Positions 8,549-16,577 of a stretch of 64,000 nt of DNA are shown here, piece by piece (the stretch's first letter is position 1; each line of letters starts with the position of its first letter). A program made the translations under genes and the position numbers. The DNA comes from CAZSLC01 sp964607675. Lineage in GTDB: Bacteria; Bacteroidota; Bacteroidia; Bacteroidales; UBA932. The stretch is from assembly GCA_964607675.1 (NCBI GenBank), contig CAZSLC010000008.1, forward strand, positions 1 to 64,000, in the 5' to 3' direction. The notes beneath the pieces were generated by a model. It ran no database searches. It saw nothing but the letters and a program-made list of their open reading frames with translations, and was not told the DNA's origin.

Positions 8549-8556
8549 TATATTTG
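8549..8556 (+). promoter_or_regulatory. -7 promoter element TATATTTG for the sensor kinase gene
   Basis: Exact TAnnTTTG immediately after the terminator. It sits only 10 bp before an ATG at 8566, which would give an almost leaderless mRNA; this argues for the in-frame ATG at 8581 as the real start. Confidence 0.55.
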
Positions 8557-8580
8557 TGGTAAACTATGATTCGTTTTTCA

Positions 8581-10182
8581 ATGATTACTGCTAAAAAAAT
8601 AGGCTTATTATTTTCCTTATCTATTCTTTGCACAGCTGTTTTTTCTCAAGACACTTTAACTCAGCCTATCTATCCTAAGCATACTATAACTGTTAAAGGA
8701 GATATGCAGTATTATCCATACGAGTTTATCAATGAGGATGGAAAAGCTGATGGATTTCAAGTAGATCTTTTCAGGGCAATTATGGACAATCTCAATATAA
8801 AATATACCCTCGTGTTAGAGAACTGGGGCAAAGTGCATACTGAGGTAAGAGAGAAAAAGATTGATGCTGTACTTGGTATGATGTATTCCCCTACTCGAGC
8901 GGAGTATGTTAAATTTGGATTGACAGTATTTATGATTCATCATAGCTATGTTTGCAGAAAGGACAATGACTATAAGAGTATGGAGGATCTAAGGGGTAAA
9001 GAGATAGTAGTACAAAATAGGGATAGGGGACATGATTTTCTTTTGGAAACGGGGTTGACAGATAAGATAATTGTTGTACAAAGTATAAAGGAGGGGATAG
9101 AGCTGGTTGCCTCTGGAGAGCATGATGCTGCCCTTTTCGATAATAATGCAATTTATTATACAATCAAGAAGAACAAAATTAAGGGGCTTTCACTTCACGA
9201 ATCAAATATGCCTCCTCAGAGGTACTCTATTGCAGTAAATAGTGATAACTATAATTTACTTTATTTGCTTAATATGGGACTCTATCAACTTATAGTTAGT
9301 GGAGAATATGATAGAATTTATAACAAATGGTTTGGCTTCTGGGGGGATAAAAATTTTAATATATATTTGTTATATGCAACCATAGGAATATTTGTTTTCT
9401 TATTGTTATTACTTGTCTTTGTTGTCCTTTTGAGAAATAGAGTCAAACATGCTACTAAAGATATTTTAATTCAGAAACAGAGGGCAGAAGAGAGTGATAG
9501 GCTTAAATCGGCTTTTATTGCAAATATGAGTCATGAAATTAGAACCCCACTTAATGCAATAGTGGGATTTTCATCGATAGTATGTGAGAGCGATGATTCT
9601 CAAGAAAGAGAATTTGCAAAGAATATTATTGTAAAAAACAATGAGTTATTGCTTAAACTTGTAAATGATATCCTCGATATTTCTAAGCTTGAGTCTGGCA
9701 CAATAAAGGTTGATTATTCTACTTTTTATCTCGAAGATTTGTGTATAGGGGCTTTTACATCTGTATTGGTGAACAAAGAGAGATTTAATAACAATGAGGT
9801 TGAGATGCACAATAATGTGGATATAAAATTGCTTATTACGAGTGATTATAAGTTGTTGACACAGGTAATTACAAATCTTTTGGTCAATGCACTTAAATTT
9901 ACAAGCAAAGGCTCAGTAACTCTTGACGCAGCTGTGGTCAATGGTGACCTTATTGAGATATCTATAACAGATACCGGGGTAGGCATTGATGAGGATAATA
10001 TATCAATGGTTTTTGAGAGATTCAATAAATTAGATTCTCATGCCCAAGGATTTGGATTAGGACTTACAATATGCAAAAAAATAGTAGAAATATTATCTGG
10101 AAGGATTGGTGTCAATTCTGAAAAAGGAAAGGGTTCTAAATTTTGGTTTAGAATCCCTATCCATTCAAATATTAATAATTGA
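8581..10182 (+). CDS. Solute-binding-domain sensor histidine kinase (BvgS-like input)
   Basis: 533 residues from ATG 8581; an ATG at 8566 adds five residues but lies too close to the promoter. Signal peptide (residues 1-22), a periplasmic SBP_bac_3-type amino-acid-binding domain (~35-255), one membrane helix (~260-285), then a HisKA domain with the phospho-acceptor His-318 in SHEIRTPLN, and a HATPase domain with N box (TNLLVNALKF), G1 (DTGVGI) and G2 (GFGLGL). It should bind a small ligand in the periplasm and phosphorylate a response regulator. Unlike the classic BvgS there is no PAS, receiver or HPt domain, and no regulator gene adjoins it, so its partner is encoded elsewhere. It ends 3 bp from the convergent Ca2+ ATPase gene. 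Confidence 0.88.
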   Translation: MITAKKIGLLFSLSILCTAVFSQDTLTQPIYPKHTITVKGDMQYYPYEFINEDGKADGFQVDLFRAIMDNLNIKYTLVLENWGKVHTEVREKKIDAVLGMMYSPTRAEYVKFGLTVFMIHHSYVCRKDNDYKSMEDLRGKEIVVQNRDRGHDFLLETGLTDKIIVVQSIKEGIELVASGEHDAALFDNNAIYYTIKKNKIKGLSLHESNMPPQRYSIAVNSDNYNLLYLLNMGLYQLIVSGEYDRIYNKWFGFWGDKNFNIYLLYATIGIFVFLLLLLVFVVLLRNRVKHATKDILIQKQRAEESDRLKSAFIANMSHEIRTPLNAIVGFSSIVCESDDSQEREFAKNIIVKNNELLLKLVNDILDISKLESGTIKVDYSTFYLEDLCIGAFTSVLVNKERFNNNEVEMHNNVDIKLLITSDYKLLTQVITNLLVNALKFTSKGSVTLDAAVVNGDLIEISITDTGVGIDEDNISMVFERFNKLDSHAQGFGLGLTICKKIVEILSGRIGVNSEKGKGSKFWFRIPIHSNINN

Positions 10183-10185
10183 GTA

Positions 10186-12789
10186 TTATTTTCCGTTTAT
10201 TTTTAAAAGCTTGAATATTTCGACGATGATAACTGGTGAAATAGATAGAGCTAAAATGTACAACCATTGAGTCTGGCTCATCGAGACAAATCTAAATGCA
10301 TCCATTAACGGCTGAATAGTCAAGACAGCTATTGCAAGTACAGCAGCTATCAAGAGGGCAAATATCAGGTGAATATTATTAAGCGGGTTAAATGTAAACA
10401 TGGATTTAGTGTTGGAATGGAGGTTCTGAATATGAAACAATTGAGCACCTACTAAAGAGGCGAAAGCCATTGTTTGACCAAGGGCTAATCCACCTTGTCT
10501 TAACCCAATATTAAATGCAACAAAAGGAATAGCTCCTATTATCACACCTTGATATAATATTCTCCAAATGGTTGATTTGGTCATTATTCCTTGTGAATTC
10601 TTTATGGGCTTGCGATTCATAATATCCTTCTCTGCTGGGTCCATACTTAGGGCAATGGCAGGGAAACTGTCTGTTACCAAGTTTACCCATAGTATATGTA
10701 TTGGAAGAAGGGGAAGTCCGTTGTCCATAATCCCAGTCCCCAATAGAAGGAATAATTCACCTACATTAGTGGACAATTTGGTTATTACTTTGGTAATATT
10801 ATCATAAATTCTTCTTCCCTCTTTTACTGCAGTTACAATTGTTGCAAAGTTATCATCTGTCAAAATCATATCGGATGCATCTTTTGCCACATCGGTTCCT
10901 GTTATTCCCATCGATGCTCCAATATCTGCCTGTTTTAGGGCTGGTGCGTCATTGACACCATCTCCTGTCATCGCTACGACTTTATCCATTTTTTGCCAAG
11001 CCTTAACGATTCTCACTTTTTGCTCAGGTGCGACACGTGCATAAACTGAATACTCTTCTATGTGTTCTTCCAGATATTTATCATCTAATTTATGAAGTTC
11101 TTTTCCAGTGATAGATTTGTCCCCTTCTCTATAGATACCTATCTCACTTGCAATGGCAACTGCGGTGGTCATGTGGTCTCCAGTAATCATAATGGGCCTT
11201 ATACCTGCACTTATACACTCTTTTACAGCATCAATTACTTCTCTCCTTGGTGGATCAATCATCCCCATCAGGCCGATGAAAACTAAATCATGCTCAATCT
11301 CTTTCCTCTCCTCAGGGATGGAGTCAATCTCCTTGTATGCTACAGCTAAGACACGAAGAGCTTTAATTGCCATCAATTCGTTTGCACTAACGATGGTATT
11401 GATATCTTCTTTTGTCAATATTTCTATCTTACCATCTTTCTCTATGTATTTACAAATAGATAGTACTTCGTCAAGCCCACCTTTACAGTTGACAATTAAT
11501 TTATTATCATCTGATCTGTTAATAGTGGACATCCTCTTTCTCTCTGAGTCAAAAGGTACTTCATCCACTCTTGGATACTTTTTATTTAATTCACTTTTTT
11601 TAATTCCCTCCTTTTCTCCAGCCTCAATAATTGATGTTTCTGTTGGATCCCCATAATACTTTATAGCTCCATCTTCTTGTTGTGAATATGCGTCATTGCA
11701 AAGTGCAGCAGCAGTGATAATTCTATTCTTAGAGGTAAATTTATCAAAAATGTCAACAATTGTCATTTTGTTTTGGGTGAGGGTCCCTGTCTTATCAGAG
11801 CAGATAACACCTGCACTGCCAAGTGTCTCCACTGATGGTAAATTTCTAATAATGGCATTCTTTTTAACAAGCCTTCTAACCCCGACGGCAAGTACCAAGG
11901 TAGATACTACAGGTAATCCTTCAGGAATTGCTGCTACTGCAAGTGATACTGCGGTAAGGAACATCTCAAAAATAGGTTGCCCGTGTATCATCCCAATAGT
12001 GAAAATAACTGTGCATATTGCAAGAATGCTAATTCCCAATATTTTGCCCAATTTCTCCAGTCTCTTTTTCATCGGGGTTTCATTTTGAGGTGATTCTTGA
12101 AGCAATTTTGCTATTTTACCTATTTCAGTGTTCATACCAGTACCTACAACTATACCTTTTCCCCTTCCGTATGTGATTATACCACTGGAAAATAGCATAT
12201 TTACTCTATCTCCAAGTGGAGTTTCCTCTTCAATTAATGTCGAACTATTTTTCTCGACAGGAAGTGACTCGCCTGTCATTGAAGATTCTTGCGCCCTTAG
12301 ATTGTAGGCCTCTATTATTCTGACATCAGCAGGAACAATGTCGCCTGTTTCAATGATAATTATGTCTCCAGGTACTAAATCTGCCGCTTTAATAGTGGTG
12401 TTCTTGCCATTCCTGATAACTTTTGCGTTAGGAGATGATAGGGATTGGAGTGCTTTTAAGGATGATTGGGCTTTTTTTTCTTGATATACGCCAATAATTG
12501 CATTTACGAGAAGGATACCAGCTATTATTATTGTGTCGACTAATCCTTCGCCTGTACGTGAACCCATTATACCAGAGATAATGGCGGCAATTATAAGTGT
12601 AATAATCATAAAGTCTTTGAACTGTTCCAAAAACATTATAAAAATACCCTTCTCTTTTTGTGATTCTATTACGTTGTGTCCGTGTTTTAAGAGTCTTTCA
12701 GCTACCTCCTTATCAGAAAGGCCTGATTCTGCATTTACACCATAGTGTGACTCTAAATTTTCTTTTGATTGATTCCAATAATTATTCAT
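10186..12789 (-). CDS. P-type Ca2+-translocating ATPase (P2 type)
   Basis: 867 residues. Landmarks of a P2-type ATPase are in order: cation ATPase N-domain (~5-70), actuator loop TGES at 172-175, the metal-site helix with PEGL at 289-292, the phosphorylated Asp-332 in DKTGTLTQNK, KGG and GDGVND hinge motifs, and a C-terminal block of six helices. PEGLP and the C-terminal NLVTDSFPAIALS helix point to Ca2+ export (PMCA/SERCA-like) rather than heavy metals; Na+ or Mn2+ cannot be excluded. It would pump cation out across the inner membrane with ATP. It lies 51 bp downstream of cls in the same direction and could share its transcript; no promoter match was seen in between. Confidence 0.92.
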   Translation of the reverse strand: MNNYWNQSKENLESHYGVNAESGLSDKEVAERLLKHGHNVIESQKEKGIFIMFLEQFKDFMIITLIIAAIISGIMGSRTGEGLVDTIIIAGILLVNAIIGVYQEKKAQSSLKALQSLSSPNAKVIRNGKNTTIKAADLVPGDIIIIETGDIVPADVRIIEAYNLRAQESSMTGESLPVEKNSSTLIEEETPLGDRVNMLFSSGIITYGRGKGIVVGTGMNTEIGKIAKLLQESPQNETPMKKRLEKLGKILGISILAICTVIFTIGMIHGQPIFEMFLTAVSLAVAAIPEGLPVVSTLVLAVGVRRLVKKNAIIRNLPSVETLGSAGVICSDKTGTLTQNKMTIVDIFDKFTSKNRIITAAALCNDAYSQQEDGAIKYYGDPTETSIIEAGEKEGIKKSELNKKYPRVDEVPFDSERKRMSTINRSDDNKLIVNCKGGLDEVLSICKYIEKDGKIEILTKEDINTIVSANELMAIKALRVLAVAYKEIDSIPEERKEIEHDLVFIGLMGMIDPPRREVIDAVKECISAGIRPIMITGDHMTTAVAIASEIGIYREGDKSITGKELHKLDDKYLEEHIEEYSVYARVAPEQKVRIVKAWQKMDKVVAMTGDGVNDAPALKQADIGASMGITGTDVAKDASDMILTDDNFATIVTAVKEGRRIYDNITKVITKLSTNVGELFLLLGTGIMDNGLPLLPIHILWVNLVTDSFPAIALSMDPAEKDIMNRKPIKNSQGIMTKSTIWRILYQGVIIGAIPFVAFNIGLRQGGLALGQTMAFASLVGAQLFHIQNLHSNTKSMFTFNPLNNIHLIFALLIAAVLAIAVLTIQPLMDAFRFVSMSQTQWLYILALSISPVIIVEIFKLLKINGK

Positions 12790-12840
12790 AGTTACATAAA
12801 ACTTCGGTTTTGATATGCAAAAATCGTGCTATTAAAGTAT

Positions 12841-14319
12841 TTATAGCAGTGGACTTACCAAACGTGCGATAGATTCATATAATTTTTCTTTTATCGGCCT
12901 CTTTTTCCATTTTGTTCTAGTTAGTAGAGTACACCTTGAAATATCTTTATGAAATCTGTTTTCAATAATTGTTGCACAATCTTTATTGTATAGAACAGAT
13001 GTTACTTCGAAATGATGTATGAGGCTTCTTGTGTCCATATTGGCAGAACCAATAATACAAAAATCTTCATCTATACTGAGTACTTTTGAGTGATTAAATC
13101 CTTTTTTAAACAAATATATATTCACTCCTGCTTCTAACAATTCTGTGTAATAAGACCTGGTACTCCAGTTTGAAAGCCAATTATCAGATTTTTCAGGAAT
13201 CATCAGGGATACATTGACAGAAGATAATGCCGTTATTTTTATTGCATTAAGTATTGCATCTGTTGGGATGAAATAGGGACTTATTATATATATATGGTCC
13301 TTTGCTTTTGTGATCGCTGAAAAATAGCACTGCATAATGCCATACCAATCGCTATCAGGTCCAGATGATATTATTTGTGAAAAGATCTGTTTGTCTTCTT
13401 TGTTGTACTCTTTCTGTATTTCGAAGTTGGGGTAGTATTTACTTCTTTTTCTGATATTTTTATTTAGAATAAAAAATCTATCAAGTAAAAAACTTGCTTG
13501 CAGAGAAAATACAGACTCTCCAATAAGTTTAATGTGTGTATCTCTCCATTCGGGAAAATCACCGCCATTGAAATATCTATCTGCTATATTAACTCCACCC
13601 AAAAAGCCAATTGTACCATCAATGACCAATATTTTTCTGTGATTTCTATAATTGACGATAAGTGGTGGAAATATCCATCTGAAGGGGGAGAAGATTAATA
13701 TTTCAACTCCTGCATCTTTTAGCTCTTGAATAAATTGTTTTTTGAGCTTTCTGCTTCCAAACCCATCGTACATCAACCTCACCTCAACCCCTTCTTTCGA
13801 TTTTTTAATTAGGATATCTTTGAACAATTGGCCAGTGGCGTCGTCTTCTATTATATATGATTGGAGATGGATGTGCTTTTTTGCCCCTTCCATTGCCTTA
13901 CACATTGCAAGGAGTGATTCTTTGCCAGAAAAATAGATTGTTGCTTCGGAGTTTATAGTTAGTAGGCTTTGGCTGCTCTTTAAATTTTGAATTATCAGAT
14001 TGCGGTGCTCATAAAGTTCTTTTGGTAAATTTTTCCCATTTTCAATATCTTGTAGTAGTTCTTGGCACATTCCCCTCTTAAGCCGTAGGTCGCCTGCCCC
14101 TTTTCTATTGAACATTTTTTCTTTTCTGAAGTTCCTTCCGAAAAATACGTATAATATTATTCCCATATACGGTAGTAATATCATTACGATTATCCAAGAT
14201 AATGTTTTAATTGGATCTTGCTTTTTGAAAATAAGAGAAATAGATATAGTAATGGCCAATACAAAGTTTACTATATAAAGAATTAGTGTAAATGATTGCC
14301 AAAAACTATTCCACCACAT
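12841..14319 (-). CDS. cls: Cardiolipin synthase (phospholipase D family)
   Basis: 492 residues. Two N-terminal membrane helices (~8-32 and ~38-62) followed by two phospholipase-D domains with complete HKD motifs: His-227/Lys-229/Asp-234 (HRKILVIDG) and His-410/Lys-412/Asp-417 (HSKVLSIDE). Length and layout match bacterial ClsA-type cardiolipin synthases, which join two phosphatidylglycerol molecules into cardiolipin and glycerol at the inner membrane. It follows the methyltransferase gene by 3 bp, so the three minus-strand genes from 15435 down to 12841 are one operon. Confidence 0.93.
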   Translation of the reverse strand: MWWNSFWQSFTLILYIVNFVLAITISISLIFKKQDPIKTLSWIIVMILLPYMGIILYVFFGRNFRKEKMFNRKGAGDLRLKRGMCQELLQDIENGKNLPKELYEHRNLIIQNLKSSQSLLTINSEATIYFSGKESLLAMCKAMEGAKKHIHLQSYIIEDDATGQLFKDILIKKSKEGVEVRLMYDGFGSRKLKKQFIQELKDAGVEILIFSPFRWIFPPLIVNYRNHRKILVIDGTIGFLGGVNIADRYFNGGDFPEWRDTHIKLIGESVFSLQASFLLDRFFILNKNIRKRSKYYPNFEIQKEYNKEDKQIFSQIISSGPDSDWYGIMQCYFSAITKAKDHIYIISPYFIPTDAILNAIKITALSSVNVSLMIPEKSDNWLSNWSTRSYYTELLEAGVNIYLFKKGFNHSKVLSIDEDFCIIGSANMDTRSLIHHFEVTSVLYNKDCATIIENRFHKDISRCTLLTRTKWKKRPIKEKLYESIARLVSPLL

Positions 14320-14322
14320 ACT

Positions 14323-15021
14323 TTAATATTTATTAGCAATATATATTGAGGCTATGCCCATTGTCTGCTCTTCGAATTTTACATCATTAAATCCACCCAT
14401 TTCTAACTCTTTGCAGAAACACTCTCTTTGGGGGAATGATACTGCCGATTGATGGAGGTATTTGTAAGCATTTTTGTTTTTAGAGATCAATCCCCCTATG
14501 TTTGGAAGTATCCATTTAAAATAAAAACTGTAAATGGATTTGAAAATTATTTTCTGAGGAGTGGTGAATTCTAAAATTGCCAACATACCATTGGGTTTGA
14601 TTACTCTGAAAATTTCTTCAATACATTTCTCTCTGTTGTCAAAATTTCTAATACCAAATGCGATTGTCACAGCATCGAATGTGCCATCTGGAAAAGGGAT
14701 ACTGTCGGCCTCTCCGAGAGAATATTTTATGTCAAGAGATTTGTTGGTTTTGTTTCTGGCTATTTTAATCATTTCAGAAGATAAATCCAACCCAACGACT
14801 TCGATTCCATTTTTCGCCAAACCTCTACTTACCTCTCCCGTACCACATGCTAAATCAAGTACTTTTTTACCCTCTGTTTGTTTGATAATTGCTATCAGCC
14901 TTTTTCGCCATTTTTTATCTATATTAAAGGATAGAATATGGTTGAGGGCATCATACTTCGGAGCAATGGAGTCAAACATTGGTGCTATTATCTTTTTATC
15001 TTTTGACAGGTTGTTATCCAT
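14323..15021 (-). CDS. menG: Demethylmenaquinone methyltransferase (UbiE/MenG)
   Basis: 232 residues, class I SAM-dependent methyltransferase. The SAM motif VLDLACGTGEVSRGL is at residues 54-68, and UbiE-family signatures are present near the N-terminus (FDSIAPKYDALNHILSF) and in the middle (TIAFGIRNFDN). It methylates demethylmenaquinone to menaquinone at the membrane. Bacteroidales use menaquinone, so the menG role is more likely than ubiquinone synthesis. It lies 6 bp after a small PurL-like gene and 3 bp before cls. Confidence 0.92.
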   Translation of the reverse strand: MDNNLSKDKKIIAPMFDSIAPKYDALNHILSFNIDKKWRKRLIAIIKQTEGKKVLDLACGTGEVSRGLAKNGIEVVGLDLSSEMIKIARNKTNKSLDIKYSLGEADSIPFPDGTFDAVTIAFGIRNFDNREKCIEEIFRVIKPNGMLAILEFTTPQKIIFKSIYSFYFKWILPNIGGLISKNKNAYKYLHQSAVSFPQRECFCKELEMGGFNDVKFEEQTMGIASIYIANKY

Positions 15022-15027
15022 TACCTT

Positions 15028-15435
15028 TTATAAATACTCTTCTATCAAACCAATCTTTTTATCATCTATTCTTATCTCGCCTTTTGTCGTGTGACCTAAT
15101 AGTATGATGTTCTCGTTTAAGTCAAATATGTAGTCAATAAAATTCTCTTCTTGTTCATCATCAAGAGAAATGACGGCAATATACTCTGTTGGTTTATACA
15201 AAAATTCTTCTTCAGTGAAATCGGAATCGACTGTTATGTCAAATCCTAATAATCCAGGCTTACATGCCTCTATTAACGAGTAGAATAGTCCTTTCTTTCC
15301 TATTTCGATGATGGAAGAGACAAAGTCATCTTTTTTTACGGATTTAATTGAATCTAAAGTCTTTCCATCCTTTACTAAGTAAAGTGTCTCCCCCTTGTTA
15401 TCAAAATATGATTTTTTGTTGTTCATAAGACCCAT
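15028..15435 (-). CDS. Small orphan protein resembling the C-terminal (AIRS_C) domain of PurL
   Basis: 135 residues from ATG 15435 or 132 from ATG 15426. The frame stays open into the tRNA-Leu gene on the other strand (to 15567), which is not coding. Residues ~40-130 (KKGLFYSLIEACKPGLLGFDI, then a beta strand YIAVISL and ILLGHTTKGEIRID) look like the ATP/substrate-proximal C-terminal half of phosphoribosylformylglycinamidine synthase: a xGL-helix, an EYIAV-like strand and the LG-xxTxG turn. The rest of PurL, including all ATP-binding residues, is absent. It could be a decayed remnant or a small stand-alone domain with a new role. Intact reading frame and placement as the first gene of the menG-cls operon favour a functional protein. 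Assignment is from recognition only. Confidence 0.5.
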   Translation of the reverse strand: MGLMNNKKSYFDNKGETLYLVKDGKTLDSIKSVKKDDFVSSIIEIGKKGLFYSLIEACKPGLLGFDITVDSDFTEEEFLYKPTEYIAVISLDDEQEENFIDYIFDLNENIILLGHTTKGEIRIDDKKIGLIEEYL

Positions 15436-15439
15436 TTTT

Positions 15440-15471
15440 TTTGTAAAAATATAAAAAAGATTATACATTTG
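15440..15471 (+). promoter_or_regulatory. Promoter of tRNA-Leu (TTTG - N20 - TACATTTG)
   Basis: TTTG at 15440-15443, 20-bp spacer, TACATTTG at 15464-15471, ending 9 bp before the tRNA. It lies in the divergent gap with the PurL-like gene. Confidence 0.8.
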
Positions 15472-15480
15472 CAAACCCAA

Positions 15481-15564
15481 GCCCAGATGGTGAAATTGGT
15501 AGACACGCCACTTTGAGGGGGTGGTGCCGGTTACGGTGTGCAAGTTCGAGTCTTGTTCTGGGCA
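15481..15564 (+). tRNA. tRNA-Leu (anticodon GAG)
   Basis: Class II tRNA with long variable arm. Acceptor GCCCAGA/TCTGGGC, anticodon stem CCACT/GGTGG with loop TTGAGGG giving GAG, variable arm TGCCGGTTACGGTGT-like, T loop TTCGAGT. Discriminator A at 15564, no CCA encoded. Confidence 0.93.
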
Positions 15565-15568
15565 CATT

Positions 15569-15611
15569 AATAAAGGTTAACTATCAGGTTATTGGTAGTT
15601 GGCCTTTATTT
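15569..15611 (+). terminator. Terminator after tRNA-Leu
   Basis: Arms AATAAAGGTTAACTA and TAGTTGGCCTTTATT pair over 15 bp with two G-T pairs. The T-rich tail is short, so termination may be moderate and the downstream gene could receive read-through. Confidence 0.7.
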
Positions 15612-15644
15612 ATCTAATTCATTTTAGTTTTAAATAATATCGTT

Positions 15645-16577
15645 ATGAAAATTGTTTTTTTAGATGCAGACTCTGTCGGTGGGGACATATCACTGGGTGC
15701 TATTGAGAAATTGGGTAATTTAACCCTTTATAGTAATACTTTGCCAGAACAAGTGAATGACAGAATAATTGGCGCTGATGTAGTTATTACTAATAAAGTG
15801 GTTTTGAATAAGGAGAGCATTAGTTCGGCCCCTTCAATTAAACTTATATGCGTAGCTGCAACAGGTGTTAACAATGTTGATTGCGAATATGCTAAATTGA
15901 AAAATATTCCTGTAAGAAATGTTGCTGGTTATTCCACTGAAAGTGTTGCTCAGGTGACATTTATGCATATTTTGAATATTGTCGGTCATGGTATCTATTT
16001 TGATCATTTTGTCAAGTCTGGAGATTATTCGAGAAGTGGACATTTTTCAGATGTGACTTATCCGTTTTTTGAACTCAAGGGAAAACGACTTGGTGTTATA
16101 GGAATGGGAAATATTGGACAAAGGGTTGCATTTTTGGGTACTGCTTTTGGGATGGAGGTTGTCTATTTTTCTACCTCTGGCACTTCTCATTGTACTGATT
16201 ATCCTTCTCTCTCTTTGGAAGGATTACTTTCAACAAGTGATGTTATCTCTGTGAACGCACCTTTGAACTCATCTACCAACAATCTTATTGCCTATAGAGA
16301 GTTGGAACAGATGAAAAAGAATGGTGTTATCATCAATCTTGGCAGGGGGGGGATAATTAACGAGGAAGATCTCATCAGAGCTCTCAATGATGGTTTATTG
16401 GCTGGAGCTGCAATTGATGTGTTTCAGCAAGAGCCTATACCACAGACTCATCCGTATCTATCAAAGTTGAGAGACCCCAAAAAATTGGTACTCTCTCCAC
16501 ATGTGGGGTGGACAAGTAAGGAGGCCCGTTTACTCCTTGTTGAAATGATTGCAGATAATATCAGGAAGGGTTGGTAA
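15645..16577 (+). CDS. D-2-hydroxyacid dehydrogenase (hydroxypyruvate/glycerate dehydrogenase-like)
   Basis: 310 residues. NAD-binding Rossmann motif GVIGMGNIGQRVA at 150-161, and the catalytic set Arg-234 (NLGRGGIINE), Glu-263 (QQEP) and His-286 (SPHVGW) of the D-isomer-specific 2-hydroxyacid dehydrogenases. The N-terminal motif VAATGVNNVD is typical of the glycerate/hydroxypyruvate reductase branch, so it probably interconverts D-glycerate and hydroxypyruvate, but lactate or other 2-keto acids remain possible. The gene ends directly against the convergent guaA stop codon with no space. Confidence 0.88.
   Translation: MKIVFLDADSVGGDISLGAIEKLGNLTLYSNTLPEQVNDRIIGADVVITNKVVLNKESISSAPSIKLICVAATGVNNVDCEYAKLKNIPVRNVAGYSTESVAQVTFMHILNIVGHGIYFDHFVKSGDYSRSGHFSDVTYPFFELKGKRLGVIGMGNIGQRVAFLGTAFGMEVVYFSTSGTSHCTDYPSLSLEGLLSTSDVISVNAPLNSSTNNLIAYRELEQMKKNGVIINLGRGGIINEEDLIRALNDGLLAGAAIDVFQQEPIPQTHPYLSKLRDPKKLVLSPHVGWTSKEARLLLVEMIADNIRKGW

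Noticed and set aside
11153..11656. Plus-strand frame of 167 codons antisense to the Ca2+ ATPase
   Set aside because: Ser/Ile-rich low-complexity translation with no promoter or known domain; shadow of the real gene.
10186..12789. Heavy-metal (P1B) ATPase
   Set aside because: No CPC motif or N-terminal metal domains; PEGL motif fits a Ca2+-type pump.
15436..15567. N-terminal extension of the PurL-like gene
   Set aside because: The extra codons lie in the tRNA-Leu gene on the other strand; ATGs at 15435/15426 are better.
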